64,000 bases of DNA from Paenibacillus lutimineralis (GCF_003991425.1 NZ_CP034346.1:2083501-2147500); one strand, 5' to 3'. Counted from the first letter of the stretch, positions 18,849 through 27,825 are shown. The notes: generated by a model not told the origin, from the sequence alone. A program made the numbers and translations.

Positions 18849-19754
18849 ATGCAGCAATGGTTGGGGGAATTATCGCAGCTTGATGTCGGAGAGATCCTGC
18901 CGGACGAACCCATGTCCAGATACACGACTTGGAAGATTGGGGGTCCAGCAGATGCCCTGATCGTTCCTGAAAATGCAGAACAATTGGCACGTCTTATGAC
19001 CGCACTGCATCAGCAGCAAATTCCCTGGATGATGATCGGTAAGGGCTCTAATATGCTTGTCTCTGACAAGGGCATCCGCGGCGCGGTGATCAAGCTCGGG
19101 AAGGAATTCGAAGAGATCCGGTTTAATGGCAATGAAGCCTGGGCCGAAGGCGGTGCTTCCTTCGTCAGATTGAGTATTATGGCAGGCAAGCAGGGCTTGA
19201 CTGGTCTGGAATTCGCAGGAGGCATTCCCGGCACGGTGGGGGGAGCTGTCTACATGAACGCTGGCGCTCACGGGTCTGATTTGTCACGCATATTCAAATC
19301 CGCTGAAATTGTTCTGGAGACAGGTGAATTGGTTACCTGTAATGCGGAGGATATGAGGTTCTCTTACCGCCATTCTAGATTGCAGGAGCAACCTGGCATT
19401 GTCATACGTGCCTGCCTTGAGCTTAAGGAAGGTGACCGTCTTGAAATTGCTGCCGCGATGGCTGCATATAAGGACCGTCGCCGTAAGACCCAGCCGTTGC
19501 AGCAGCCGTGCGCGGGCAGTGTGTTCCGCAATCCGCCGGGTGATTATTCCGCTAGGCTGATTGAGGAGGCGGGATTAAAAGGAATGCGGGTAGGCGGGGC
19601 CGAAGTATCTAGGCTGCATGCCAATTTCATCATCAATACCGGGCAAGCAACAGCAGAGGACGTTCTTTCGCTTATGGAGCAGATTAAGAACACCATCGCC
19701 TCGAAATATGGGGTTCATTTGGTGCCTGAGGTATTCTTCGTGGGCGAACGGTAA
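18849..19754 (+). CDS. murB: UDP-N-acetylenolpyruvoylglucosamine reductase MurB
   Basis: A 301-aa FAD enzyme that reduces UDP-GlcNAc-enolpyruvate to UDP-MurNAc. FAD-binding GKGSNMLVSD (near residue 62), GGIPGTVGGAVYMNAGAHG (near 127), the catalytic-serine region CAGSVFRNPPG (near 222) and the terminal Glu in VPEVFF are present; the length matches type-II MurB. I chose ATG 18849 because AAAGGGGG is spaced about eight bases upstream; the longer reading frame from 18672 would run through a repeat element and is not credible. Confidence 0.94.
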   Translation: MQQWLGELSQLDVGEILPDEPMSRYTTWKIGGPADALIVPENAEQLARLMTALHQQQIPWMMIGKGSNMLVSDKGIRGAVIKLGKEFEEIRFNGNEAWAEGGASFVRLSIMAGKQGLTGLEFAGGIPGTVGGAVYMNAGAHGSDLSRIFKSAEIVLETGELVTCNAEDMRFSYRHSRLQEQPGIVIRACLELKEGDRLEIAAAMAAYKDRRRKTQPLQQPCAGSVFRNPPGDYSARLIEEAGLKGMRVGGAEVSRLHANFIINTGQATAEDVLSLMEQIKNTIASKYGVHLVPEVFFVGER

Positions 19755-19770
19755 ACTCGGAGGTGATACA

Positions 19771-21051
19771 TTGGACAAATTGGTGATCGAAGGCGGGAGG
19801 CCCTTGTCGGGATCCATACGTATCCATGGAGCGAAAAATGCCGCACTGCCTATAATGGCTGCAAGCCTGATGTGTGAGGGCCAGGTGCAGCTTCGCAATG
19901 TCCCTTGTCTGCTCGATATTGACGTGATGCTCGGCATACTGAGCCGACTGGGATGTGTAGCAGTTCAGCAAGGTGATACCATCAACCTTGACACTAGTGG
20001 AGCCAATTCTAGCCATGTGCCGGAGGACTTGATGAAGCAAATGAGATCGTCTATTTTCCTCATGGGTCCTTTGCTGGCTCGGTTCGGAGAGGTTTGCATC
20101 TATCAGCCGGGTGGTTGTGCGATCGGGGAAAGAAAGATAGATTTGCATTTACGGGGGCTTGCGGCGCTCGGAGCAAAAATTGAAGAGAATGATCATCAAA
20201 TATGGTGCAGGGCCACCAGGCTGATTGGCAATGATATTCATCTGGACTTTCCCAGCGTCGGGGCGACGGAGAATATTATGATGGCCGCTGTGCTTGCTGA
20301 AGGAACAACCGTTATTACCAATGCTGCACGTGAGCCTGAAATTCAGGATCTGCAGCGCTTCTTGAATATGATGGGGGCTAACATTATCGGCGCCGGAACA
20401 GATACGATAACGATTCAGGGGGTAGCTTCCCTCGAGCCCTGCGAGTATGAGATTATTCCTGACCGGATTGTCGCAGGAACCGCGTTAATCGCGGCGGCGG
20501 CAACACGGGGAAGCATAACGGTGACACATAGCAATCCTGCTCATCTAACGTCTCTGATCCATGTGCTACGCCGCTCTGGTGTTCAAATAGGTGCAGATAA
20601 TGATATAATATCCGTGAGCAGCAATGGAAGGCCCAAAGCGGTTGAGAAGATTATTACTTCTCCCTATCCTTCTTTTCCGACTGATCTTCAGTCCCAGGTG
20701 ATGGTGCTGCTGTCTCTTGCGGATGGGCTTAGCCTGATGAAAGAGACGGTCTTCGAAGGCAGGCTCAGGCATGTCGATGAATTGGCGCGGATGGGAGCCG
20801 ATATTTCGGTTGATTTGAATACGGCCTTCATACGCGGTGTACCTAGATTATACGGAGCGACAGTAGAAGCGACTGATTTGCGGGCAGGTGCCGCATTGGT
20901 CATTGCCGGTCTTGCCGCTCAGGGCAGGACAGTCGTGGAACAGATTCATCATATCGATCGTGGATACGAACACATTGAGCAGATGTTTGGGCGGCTGGGG
21001 GGCGTTATGCGCCGGGAAAATACCGCGCTGAAACAATTGGACCTAGCTTAA
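19771..21051 (+). CDS. murA: UDP-GlcNAc 1-carboxyvinyltransferase MurA
   Basis: A 426-aa cytoplasmic enzyme that transfers enolpyruvate from PEP to UDP-GlcNAc, the first committed step of peptidoglycan synthesis and the target of fosfomycin. The active-site Cys is present in QPGGCAIGER (near residue 117); GAKNAALPIMAAS is near 20 and PSFPTDLQ near 297. The TTG start at 19771 follows GGAGGTGAT. Having murA between murB and divIB is a dcw arrangement that differs from B. subtilis, where murAA lies elsewhere. Confidence 0.95.
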   Translation: MDKLVIEGGRPLSGSIRIHGAKNAALPIMAASLMCEGQVQLRNVPCLLDIDVMLGILSRLGCVAVQQGDTINLDTSGANSSHVPEDLMKQMRSSIFLMGPLLARFGEVCIYQPGGCAIGERKIDLHLRGLAALGAKIEENDHQIWCRATRLIGNDIHLDFPSVGATENIMMAAVLAEGTTVITNAAREPEIQDLQRFLNMMGANIIGAGTDTITIQGVASLEPCEYEIIPDRIVAGTALIAAAATRGSITVTHSNPAHLTSLIHVLRRSGVQIGADNDIISVSSNGRPKAVEKIITSPYPSFPTDLQSQVMVLLSLADGLSLMKETVFEGRLRHVDELARMGADISVDLNTAFIRGVPRLYGATVEATDLRAGAALVIAGLAAQGRTVVEQIHHIDRGYEHIEQMFGRLGGVMRRENTALKQLDLA

Positions 21052-21070
21052 AAGATTTGGTGCCTGGATT

Positions 21071-21087
21071 CCCCTCCCGTGGAGGGG
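21071..21087 (+). other. Compact hairpin after murA
   Basis: CCCCTCC, a 3-base loop CGT, then GGAGGGG make a perfect 7-bp stem 20 bases after the murA stop. There is no T-run, so it is more likely an mRNA-stabilising or processing hairpin than a terminator. Confidence 0.55.
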
Positions 21088-21100
21088 ATATAAGGCTTTA

Positions 21101-21123
21101 GTGCTGGAAACTGGTCTTTGAAC
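21101..21123 (-). repeat. Decayed end of the repeat family
   Basis: GTGCTGGAAACTGGTCTTTGAAC resembles the left terminus read backwards in the mini copy at 18675-18696 (GTGCTGAAAACCAGACTTTTTGAAC region), with several substitutions and two missing T. No other part of the element is visible nearby. Confidence 0.45.
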
Positions 21124-21218
21124 AAGTAATTGAAAGTGTCGTACTTTTGGAACATGCGCTTATGGTAGTATCGAAATTATGTTTATATTAAGAATAGTAT
21201 TTTGCGGAGAAAGAAAAT

Positions 21219-21977
21219 ATGATATTAAAAGTAAATGTGCCTATTCTTAAGGAGCCAACATCGAAAAAGAAAAGCAGCCGTAAAATTATGGTGATTCTCA
21301 TTTTTTTATTTATTGCCATACTATGCGTCCTTTTTTTTCGCTCCTCATTAAGTAAAATCTCGGACATTAAGTTTCAAGGCAATATATTTGCGACGGAGAA
21401 AGAGATGCTGAGTATCAGCGGTCTTGAGATTGGTGAGCCCTTCTTCGGGACAAGCTCTGACAAGATTGAAGCAAGGCTCGCCAAGCTTTCATCAGTCGAG
21501 ACGGCTACGGTTAAGAAGTCGTTCCCCGGATCAATAACGATCACGATCAAAGAATACCCTCTGGCCGCTTATCAATTAACTTCGGATGGCTCGCTCAAGG
21601 GGTTCTTGGCGAATGGAACGGTTATCGAAATGAAGAACGGGACTATGCCGATGGAGAAGCCGATTCTGACGGGGTGGGAGTCCGATGATCCTAATCTAGG
21701 TAAGCTGTGCACGGCATTGGCTCAAATTCCAGACTCGCTGACTTCGGATATTTCCGAGATCACCCCTTCGCCAACATTGTCCTATCCTGACCGGATCAAG
21801 ATTTATACCAGATCTCATTTTGAGGTGATATCTGCGATCTCGTTACTGCCTGCTAAGGTTGAATATATGAATATGATTCTGGAAGTTCAGGATCCAGGGA
21901 CATTAACGATGCTGGAGGCCGACTCCTATGTGCCTTACAGCCAGGACAGTAGTGAAAATGATACTACTCATCAGTGA
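21219..21977 (+). CDS. divIB: Cell division protein DivIB (FtsQ family)
   Basis: A 252-aa bitopic divisome protein. A lysine-rich cytoplasmic N-terminus (to about 27) precedes one membrane segment (VILIFLFIAILCVLFF, about 28-43), then a POTRA domain starting at ISDIKFQGNIFATEKEML and the beta domain with FPGSITITIKEYP. It works with FtsL and DivIC to activate septal synthesis. ATG 21219 follows GGAGAAAG. A 258-nt spacer with a sigma-H promoter separates it from ftsA. Confidence 0.9.
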   Translation: MILKVNVPILKEPTSKKKSSRKIMVILIFLFIAILCVLFFRSSLSKISDIKFQGNIFATEKEMLSISGLEIGEPFFGTSSDKIEARLAKLSSVETATVKKSFPGSITITIKEYPLAAYQLTSDGSLKGFLANGTVIEMKNGTMPMEKPILTGWESDDPNLGKLCTALAQIPDSLTSDISEITPSPTLSYPDRIKIYTRSHFEVISAISLLPAKVEYMNMILEVQDPGTLTMLEADSYVPYSQDSSENDTTHQ

Positions 21978-22147
21978 CGATCAATGGTAAAATACATTTT
22001 ATGGACAAGTTTCCTTTCTCCTTCTTTTTTCTTCATGTTTTTTGCATAATTGGCGATCGCGATAAGTCGCGTGTATAGTATTTGTGTAGGTGGATATGTT
22101 TATCGTCCTTCATGTAAAACTTGGAGATTAAAAAATTTGTAGAAAAA

Positions 22148-22176
22148 AGAGGGAAAGGTTAACTGACGTTGAATTA
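22148..22176 (+). promoter_or_regulatory. Sigma-H promoter of ftsAZ
   Basis: The -35 element AGAGGGAAA (22148-22156) matches the sigma-H consensus RNAGGAWWW at eight of nine positions, and after 11 bases the -10 element GTTGAATTA (22168-22176) matches RNNGAATWW completely. B. subtilis ftsAZ is known to have a sigma-H promoter active at the onset of sporulation. It ends 59 bases before the ftsA start. Confidence 0.78.
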
Positions 22177-22235
22177 TTTAGAGAGTATATTTTTAATGCT
22201 ATTATATTTATTTGGAAATAGGAGGTGCCAAGGGC

Positions 22236-23486
22236 TTGAGCAACAATGACATCATTGTTAGTTTGGACATCGGTACATCCAAAGTTCGTGCTATTATAGG
22301 GGAAATTAATAATGGATCCTTTAATATTATTGGGGTTGGATCTGCCGACTCGGAAGGTATTCGCAAAGGTGCGATTGTAGATATTGACCAGACCGTACAA
22401 TCGATTCGCAGTGCTGTGGATCACGCGGAACGGATGGTAGGTATTCAAATATCAGAAGTATACGTCGGCATTTCGGGTAACCATATCGGACTCCAAACGA
22501 GCCATGGAGTAGTAGCCGTACAAAATGAAGACCGGGAAATCGGTGAGGAAGATATTGAACGTGTTCTTAAGGCAGCGGAAGTGATTGCTTTGCCTCCGGA
22601 GCGGGAGATTATCGATGTGGTCGCCAAGCAATATGTAGTTGACGGTCTGGAAGGGATTAAGGATCCACGTGGAATGATTGGTGTTCGCCTCGAGGTAGAA
22701 GCTACGATCATTACTGGGAGCAAGACAGCGATACATAACTTGCTTCGCTGTGTCGAGAAGGCGGGACTGAAAATTCACGATCTGGTATTACTATCCCTGG
22801 GAGCCGGTCAACTTGCTTTATCCAAAGACGAGAAAACGATGGGCTCTGTGCTGGTAGACATTGGTGCCGGGTCCACAACGATCGCTGTGTTTGAAGGCGG
22901 CACGATCGTTGCGACATCCACGCTTCCGATTGGGGGAGAATTTATAACGAATGATATTGCTTACGGTCTCCGCACACTGACGGATCAGGCGGAGAAGGTT
23001 AAGCTGAAGTACGGTTGTGCCTCGATTGAAGATGCCGCGCCGGACATCACGTTTAAAGTAACCAGGATCGGCAGCAATGTGGACAAGGAATTCACACAGG
23101 AGGATCTTGCCGCGATCGCCGAACCTAGGGTACAAGAAATTTTTCAGTTAATTCGTGATGAAGTAAGGCGACTCGGATATAGCGATATGCCCGGAGGATA
23201 CATTCTTACGGGTGGCACGTCATCGATGCCAGGCTTATTAAAGGTTGCTCAGGAAGAATTGTCGACCTCTGTGCGGATTGCTGTACCCGATTATATCGGT
23301 GTTCGGGATCCAGGATTTACGGGTGGTGTCGGAATTCTCTATAAAGTCATCAAGAATATTCGGATTCGCAGCAATGCAAGCCCTAAGAAAGTTACAAACC
23401 GTACTAAACCTGTATCCACGCAGGAAACGACAAGGAAAACAGGGATTATGGAACGTTTGAAAAACCTATTTAGTGAATTCATATAA
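22236..23486 (+). CDS. ftsA: Cell division protein FtsA
   Basis: A 416-aa actin-family ATPase that tethers FtsZ to the membrane. The phosphate-1 motif [15 protein letters not shown] is at residues about 8-22, the SHS2 (1C) domain follows, then [17 protein letters not shown] near 208 and [15 protein letters not shown] near 325. A Lys/Arg-rich linker leads to a C-terminal amphipathic helix ([14 protein letters not shown]), the membrane-targeting sequence. The TTG start at 22236 follows GGAGGTG at 22221-22227; an upstream in-frame TTG at 22212 precedes that ribosome site and is unlikely. ftsZ follows after 56 nt. Confidence 0.95.
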   Translation: MSNNDIIVSLDIGTSKVRAIIGEINNGSFNIIGVGSADSEGIRKGAIVDIDQTVQSIRSAVDHAERMVGIQISEVYVGISGNHIGLQTSHGVVAVQNEDREIGEEDIERVLKAAEVIALPPEREIIDVVAKQYVVDGLEGIKDPRGMIGVRLEVEATIITGSKTAIHNLLRCVEKAGLKIHDLVLLSLGAGQLALSKDEKTMGSVLVDIGAGSTTIAVFEGGTIVATSTLPIGGEFITNDIAYGLRTLTDQAEKVKLKYGCASIEDAAPDITFKVTRIGSNVDKEFTQEDLAAIAEPRVQEIFQLIRDEVRRLGYSDMPGGYILTGGTSSMPGLLKVAQEELSTSVRIAVPDYIGVRDPGFTGGVGILYKVIKNIRIRSNASPKKVTNRTKPVSTQETTRKTGIMERLKNLFSEFI

Positions 23487-23542
23487 TTGGTTCTGAGGAA
23501 TGGACGAGCCATCCATGCACAATGAGGGGGAGATGGAAGAGT

Positions 23543-24652
23543 ATGTTAGAATTTGACTTTGAAATGGAGAGCTTGGCTCAAATTAAGGTCATCGGTGTAG
23601 GCGGTGGCGGAAGCAACGCTGTGAACCGAATGATCGAGAATGGAGTACAGGGCGTAGAATTCATTACTGTGAATACGGATGCTCAAGCCTTGCATTTGGC
23701 TAAATCCGAGCATAAATTGCAGATTGGGGATAAGCTGACGCGCGGTCTTGGCGCTGGAGCCAACCCGGAAGTGGGCAAGAAGGCTGCTGAAGAATCCCGT
23801 GATTTGATTGCTAATACTTTGAAGGGCGCCGATTTGGTGTTCGTTACGGCTGGTATGGGTGGCGGTACCGGTACTGGTGCTGCTCCTGTTATCGCTGAGA
23901 TTGCCAAGGAGTGCGGCGCACTGACAGTCGGCGTTGTGACCCGTCCGTTCACTTTTGAAGGACGTAAGCGTCTTTCGCATGCTGAAGCAGGGATTGAAGC
24001 TTTGAAAGAGAAGGTAGATACGCTGATCGTGATTCCGAACGATCGCCTTCTCGAGATAGTTGATAAGAAGACTCCAATGCTGGAAGCATTCCGTGAGGCC
24101 GATAATGTACTTCGCCAAGCGGTGCAAGGCATCTCTGACTTGATCGCAGTACCAGGCTTGATCAACCTCGACTTCGCTGACGTGAAGACGATTATGACCG
24201 AGCGCGGATCAGCACTTATGGGTATTGGTCTGGCTACTGGCGAGAACCGTGCTTCTGAAGCTGCGCGTAAGGCGATTATGAGCCCGCTGTTGGAAACTTC
24301 TATCGAAGGCGCCCGCGGCGTAATTATGAATATTACAGGCGGTTCCAACCTGTCCCTGTATGAAGTCAATGAAGCGGCCGAGATCGTGTACGCTGTTTCA
24401 GATCCGGAAGTGAATTTGATCTTTGGTGCTATCATTGATGAGAACTTGAAGGAAGAGATTAAAGTAACGGTTATCGCAACAGGCTTCGAGAGCAAACCTG
24501 TCGTGAATCCTGGACGTGTGAATCCGACCGGCAATGTCTCGGAGGTACAGGAAAGCCGTTCGAACAATGGGCTCCGTCCATTCGGACATCAGAATAGCTC
24601 GGATCAATTGGATATTCCGACTTTTCTCCGCAATCGATCCCGCAAGGAGTAG
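23543..24652 (+). CDS. ftsZ: Cell division GTPase FtsZ
   Basis: A 369-aa tubulin-like GTPase that builds the Z ring. The N-terminal [13 protein letters not shown] (about 17-29), the tubulin signature [10 protein letters not shown] (about 106-115) and the T7-loop [10 protein letters not shown] (about 206) are intact. A short linker ends in the conserved C-terminal peptide DIPTFLRNR, which binds FtsA and SepF; SepF is also encoded in this window. ATG 23543 is preceded by AGGGGGAGATGG. A strong terminator follows. Confidence 0.97.
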   Translation: MLEFDFEMESLAQIKVIGVGGGGSNAVNRMIENGVQGVEFITVNTDAQALHLAKSEHKLQIGDKLTRGLGAGANPEVGKKAAEESRDLIANTLKGADLVFVTAGMGGGTGTGAAPVIAEIAKECGALTVGVVTRPFTFEGRKRLSHAEAGIEALKEKVDTLIVIPNDRLLEIVDKKTPMLEAFREADNVLRQAVQGISDLIAVPGLINLDFADVKTIMTERGSALMGIGLATGENRASEAARKAIMSPLLETSIEGARGVIMNITGGSNLSLYEVNEAAEIVYAVSDPEVNLIFGAIIDENLKEEIKVTVIATGFESKPVVNPGRVNPTGNVSEVQESRSNNGLRPFGHQNSSDQLDIPTFLRNRSRKE

Positions 24653-24677
24653 ATAACCTGAACAATAAGTCTTCCCC

Positions 24678-24720
24678 AAAGACCTTATCCCTTTTTAAAG
24701 TGGATAAGGTCTTTTTTTAT
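24678..24720 (+). terminator. Rho-independent terminator of the dcw operon after ftsZ
   Basis: AAAGACCTTATCC (24678-24690) is the exact complement of GGATAAGGTCTTT (24702-24714), followed by a T-rich tail. Confidence 0.93.
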
Positions 24721-24770
24721 TTTCTTCTGTTTTATTGCTGTGTCGCGGCAAAATCTAGCGAATCGATGGG

Positions 24771-24837
24771 CTCGACAAAATTAGTGCGAACTTTCATTCA
24801 ATTTTAGACAGACTTCACAGATAGATGCCTATATACT
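24771..24837 (+). promoter_or_regulatory. spoIIG-type promoter with long spacer and candidate Spo0A box
   Basis: TAGACA (24805-24810, near-consensus -35) and TATACT (24832-24837, -10) are 21 bases apart. An unusually long spacer (22 bases) is the known hallmark of the Spo0A-activated spoIIG promoter in B. subtilis. CTCGACA at 24771-24777 is a six-of-seven match to the reverse of the Spo0A box TGTCGAA, about 28 bases before the -35 element, and TGTCGCG lies at 24741. The distance to spoIIGA (about 215 nt) is long because a repeat element lies between them. Confidence 0.55.
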
Positions 24838-24950
24838 GTTAACCATCTACGTGTTGGAGGTGCTCGTTACAGCTTCTGAATGTACGTTACTGCACTTCCT
24901 GACTTACCTCATAAGAGGACTTTATGAACTACTACTCTTCAAATAGGCGA

Positions 24951-25016
24951 GTTCAAAAAGGCTGATTTCCAAAAGATTGGATGCAGCTAGGGTCTACAAA
25001 AGCTGACTTTTTGAAC
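24951..25016 (+). repeat. Internally deleted mini copy of the repeat family
   Basis: GTTCAAAAAG at the left and CTTTTTGAAC at the right flank a 66-bp element that keeps the AAGATTGGATGCAGCTAGGG part of the body and then jumps to the right end. It sits 36 bases before the spoIIGA start, within the leader of the predicted transcript. A further end-like sequence, GGACTTTATGAAC, lies at 24917-24929. Confidence 0.8.
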
Positions 25017-25052
25017 TACCTCTAGTAGAAGGGTGTTGGGCGGTGAACGGGG

Positions 25053-26039
25053 CTGGTTGTATACATCGATTTAATATTTTTGCTCAATCTGCTGATCGAT
25101 GCGAGTCTGCTTCTCGTTACTGCCTGGATGAGAAAACAAAAAATTGTGCTCTGGCGGCTCGCAGCTTCGGCTGCATTTGGGGCTGCTTATGTCGTTATGA
25201 TGTTCTTGCCGGAACTATCATTCCTCTATACCTTCCTTGTGAAATTTCTATTCTCGGTCGCCATGCTATGGATCGCCTTCGGTTTCAAAAGTTTGCAATC
25301 CTATTTGCGAAATTTGGGGGCTTTCTACATGATCAACTTCGTAGCAGCCGGGGGAATATTGGGAATTCACTATTTGCTGCAAAGCTATGGTGAGGTGTTC
25401 AATGGGATCTGGTACTCCACCTCAGGGGGGCTTAGCTTCTCGCTGAAGGTAGGAACATTATTCATGATTATCGCCTTCATTGCGGTGTTGCTGTGGTTCC
25501 GAGGAGTGATGTCTGCACGCCGTAGATTGGAACGGATCGATACCTGTCTAGCGGAAGTCACTGTACGAATTGATGATACTACGATTCATTGTACAGGATT
25601 GATCGATACCGGTAACCAGCTTAATGACCCCTTTAGTCGTCTGCCGGTTATGGTGATGGAAGCATCACTCTGGGAACAATACTTGCCGGATACATCGGGC
25701 AGCAGATGGAGTATGGAGAATGCGGACAACCTCATTCTCACTTGGAGTGATGATGAAGCGTTCCTATGGCGTGATCGATTGCGTCTTATTCCTTATCGTG
25801 CAGTTGGCAAAGGAACACAGTTCATGATCGCATTGAAGCCGGATGAAGTATGTGTAATTACAGAGGGGAACAAGGTCATAACGACCCGGGTTCTCATTGG
25901 TCTTGATGGAGGAGTTCTATCTACAGACGGGGTGTACCGGGCGATCATTCATCCGGCATTAACGGAGGGTAAGCAGAGCGATGAAAGTCCGGTTAAGGCG
26001 GCAGGACCGGATGAAATGAGAATGAATTCTGCCGGCTAA
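25053..26039 (+). CDS. spoIIGA: Sigma-E processing protease SpoIIGA, apparently with a CTG start
   Basis: A membrane aspartic protease that cleaves pro-sigma-E in the mother cell. The first half has five hydrophobic segments; the second half carries the aspartic-protease motif GLIDTGNQL. The frame is closed by TGA at 25044. The conserved family N-terminus ([14 protein letters not shown]) is encoded from 25056, upstream of the first standard start (TTG 25080, which lacks a ribosome site and would cut off these residues). The only near-cognate start in the open stretch is CTG 25053, seven bases after GGTGA. From there the protein is 328 aa. sigE follows in the same operon. Confidence 0.85.
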   Translation: MVVYIDLIFLLNLLIDASLLLVTAWMRKQKIVLWRLAASAAFGAAYVVMMFLPELSFLYTFLVKFLFSVAMLWIAFGFKSLQSYLRNLGAFYMINFVAAGGILGIHYLLQSYGEVFNGIWYSTSGGLSFSLKVGTLFMIIAFIAVLLWFRGVMSARRRLERIDTCLAEVTVRIDDTTIHCTGLIDTGNQLNDPFSRLPVMVMEASLWEQYLPDTSGSRWSMENADNLILTWSDDEAFLWRDRLRLIPYRAVGKGTQFMIALKPDEVCVITEGNKVITTRVLIGLDGGVLSTDGVYRAIIHPALTEGKQSDESPVKAAGPDEMRMNSAG

Positions 26040-26070
26040 AACAGGAACGGTACATGGGAGGATCAGGAGC

Positions 26071-26793
26071 ATGCGTGTAAAGTGGAAGTTGATCTTGCAG
26101 CTGCAGTACTATCGGATGCTATTTATACTAGGACTCAAGAGTGAAGAAATCTATTATATCGGCGGAAGCGAAGCTCTGCCACCTCCATTGACGCGTGAGG
26201 AAGAGGAGTACTTATTGGAACGTCTCCCTTCAGGGGATTCGGCGATTAGATCGATGTTAATCGAACGTAACTTGCGGCTTGTTGTCTACATCGCTAGGAA
26301 GTTTGAGAATACAGGTATTAACATTGAAGATCTCGTCTCGATCGGGGCGATTGGATTAATAAAAGCGGTAAATACGTTTGATCCAGAGAAGAAGATTAAG
26401 CTAGCTACCTATGCCTCTCGTTGCATAGAGAATGAAATATTGATGTATTTGCGCCGCAATAGCAAGATCCGTACGGAGGTGTCTTTTGATGAGCCGCTGA
26501 ATATCGACTGGGACGGCAACGAGCTGCTCCTGTCGGATGTGCTTGGTACGGAGAATGATACGATCTATCGCAACATTGAAGAACAAGTAGACCGCAAGTT
26601 GCTGCATAAGGCGCTTGATAAGCTGAGCGACCGAGAGAGGATGATTATGGAGCTGAGATTCGGTCTGGTAGATGGTGATGAGAAGACGCAGAAGGATGTT
26701 GCTGATCTTCTGGGCATCTCCCAGTCATATATTTCGAGACTGGAGAAGCGCATTATTAAGCGGCTGCGTAAGGAATTTAACAAAATGGTATAG
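26071..26793 (+). CDS. sigE: RNA polymerase sigma factor sigma-E, made as pro-sigma-E
   Basis: A 240-aa sigma-70 family factor for early mother-cell transcription. The first about 28 residues (a basic, hydrophobic pro-sequence ending near [17 protein letters not shown]) are the segment removed by SpoIIGA. Region 2 ([16 protein letters not shown], then [19 protein letters not shown]), region 3 and region 4 with the helix-turn-helix ([22 protein letters not shown]) follow. ATG 26071 follows GGAGGATCAGGAGC. It lies 31 nt after spoIIGA, the usual spoIIG operon. Confidence 0.96.
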   Translation: MRVKWKLILQLQYYRMLFILGLKSEEIYYIGGSEALPPPLTREEEEYLLERLPSGDSAIRSMLIERNLRLVVYIARKFENTGINIEDLVSIGAIGLIKAVNTFDPEKKIKLATYASRCIENEILMYLRRNSKIRTEVSFDEPLNIDWDGNELLLSDVLGTENDTIYRNIEEQVDRKLLHKALDKLSDRERMIMELRFGLVDGDEKTQKDVADLLGISQSYISRLEKRIIKRLRKEFNKMV

Positions 26794-26833
26794 TTCGAGA
26801 GGGGCATCCCCAGGCTAAGCTTGTCCTCTCGAA
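26794..26833 (+). other. Inverted repeat between sigE and sigG
   Basis: TTCGAGAGG (26794-26802) pairs exactly with CCTCTCGAA (26825-26833); the 22-base loop contains a smaller GGG/CCC hairpin. No T-run follows. It may trim read-through or protect the sigE mRNA end, leaving sigG largely to its own promoter. Confidence 0.55.
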
Positions 26834-26837
26834 GGAG

Positions 26838-26866
26838 GAATAAAAATACAGTCCAAGGAGATACTT
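26838..26866 (+). promoter_or_regulatory. Candidate sigma-F/sigma-G promoter of sigG
   Basis: GAATA (26838-26842) and, after 14 bases, GGAGATACTT (26857-26866) resemble the forespore -35 (GYATA) and -10 (GGNNANANTR) patterns. B. subtilis sigG is transcribed by sigma-F and then sigma-G. The match is suggestive only, and the -10 element overlaps the left arm of the leader hairpin. Confidence 0.4.
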
Positions 26867-26891
26867 ATCATTAATGTTTCTCCTTGGGAGG
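26853..26891 (+). promoter_or_regulatory. Hairpin touching the sigG ribosome binding site
   Basis: CCAAGGAGA (26853-26861) pairs exactly with TCTCCTTGG (26879-26887) around a 17-nt loop. The ribosome site is GGGAGG at 26886-26891, so its first bases lie in the stem. An attenuating leader hairpin has been described for B. subtilis sigG, and this looks like the same device. If transcription starts just after the -10 proposed at 26857-26866, the left arm would be outside the mRNA, so the hairpin would act only on transcripts reading in from spoIIG. Confidence 0.6.
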
Positions 26892-26900
26892 TAAGACACG

Positions 26901-27683
26901 ATGACCCGTAACAAAGTCGAGATTTGCGGCGTTGATACCGCAAAATTGCCCGTTCTAACCAACGCGGAAATGCGTGAATTGTTCCACTCTTTACAGCAGG
27001 ATCACGTAAGATCAGCCAGAGAAAAGTTAGTGAATGGCAACCTCAGACTCGTGCTGAGTGTCATCCAACGTTTCAACAATCGGGGGGAGTATGTAGACGA
27101 TCTGTTTCAAGTCGGCTGCATCGGACTTATGAAAGCCATCGATAATTTTGATCTATCGCAGAACGTCAAATTTTCAACCTATGCTGTGCCAATGATTATC
27201 GGAGAGATTCGCCGCTATCTACGCGACAACAATCCGATCCGTGTATCGCGCAGCCTGCGTGACATCGCCTACAAGGCGCTGCAGATGCGGGACAGCTTAA
27301 CGAACCAGAACTCTCGTGAACCGACGATATTTGAAATATCCGAGGCGCTCGGATTACCTAAGGAAGATGTTGTGTTTGCACTGGATGCGATTCAGGATCC
27401 CGTCTCTTTGTTCGAGCCCATCTATCATGACGGGGGCGATCCGATCTATGTTATGGACCAGATTAGCGACGACCGGAACAAAGACGTGTCATGGATTGAG
27501 GAGATCGCCCTGCGCGAAGCGATGCAGCGGCTTGGCAATCGCGAGAAGATGATTCTGTCAATGCGCTTCTTCGAAGGCAAGACGCAGATGGAGGTAGCTG
27601 ATGAGATTGGTATCTCGCAGGCCCAAGTATCCAGACTTGAGAAATCCGCTATCTTACAAATGCAGAAGCATGTAAAGTCTTAG
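26901..27683 (+). CDS. sigG: RNA polymerase sigma factor sigma-G
   Basis: A 260-aa forespore sigma factor. The N-terminus TRNKVEICGVDTAKLPVL contains the motif that in B. subtilis interacts with the anti-sigma factor CsfB/Gin. Region 2 (NLRLVLSVIQRFNNRGE, DDLFQVGCIGLMKAIDNFD), region 3 (IRVSRSLRDIAYKAL) and region 4 helix-turn-helix (TQMEVADEIGISQAQVSRLEK) are complete. ATG 26901 follows GGGAGGTAAG. A terminator follows. Confidence 0.96.
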   Translation: MTRNKVEICGVDTAKLPVLTNAEMRELFHSLQQDHVRSAREKLVNGNLRLVLSVIQRFNNRGEYVDDLFQVGCIGLMKAIDNFDLSQNVKFSTYAVPMIIGEIRRYLRDNNPIRVSRSLRDIAYKALQMRDSLTNQNSREPTIFEISEALGLPKEDVVFALDAIQDPVSLFEPIYHDGGDPIYVMDQISDDRNKDVSWIEEIALREAMQRLGNREKMILSMRFFEGKTQMEVADEIGISQAQVSRLEKSAILQMQKHVKS

Positions 27684-27698
27684 CCTAACTTATGTAAG

Positions 27699-27727
27699 AA
27701 GACCCCTGTGAACAAGGGGTCTTTTCT
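27699..27727 (+). terminator. Rho-independent terminator after sigG
   Basis: AAGACCCCT (27699-27707) pairs with AGGGGTCTT (27715-27723), followed by TTCTATTTTT. Confidence 0.9.
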
Positions 27728-27825
27728 ATTTTTGCGGCTTGTACATCGTTACAGACAGTGCTTTTCTACACGTCCCGGTCATATGATATAGGAGCGAGAG
27801 GCTGTGGCGAGGGGGCGCAGGCAGT

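Noticed and set aside
23683..24567. A 294-codon open frame antisense to ftsZ
   Set aside because: Shadow of a highly conserved gene, with Ser/Thr/Ile-rich nonsense composition and no ribosome site.
25043..25393. GTG-started frame overlapping the start of spoIIGA
   Set aside because: It uses another frame than the SpoIIGA protein and has no family features; the spoIIGA frame explains the region better.
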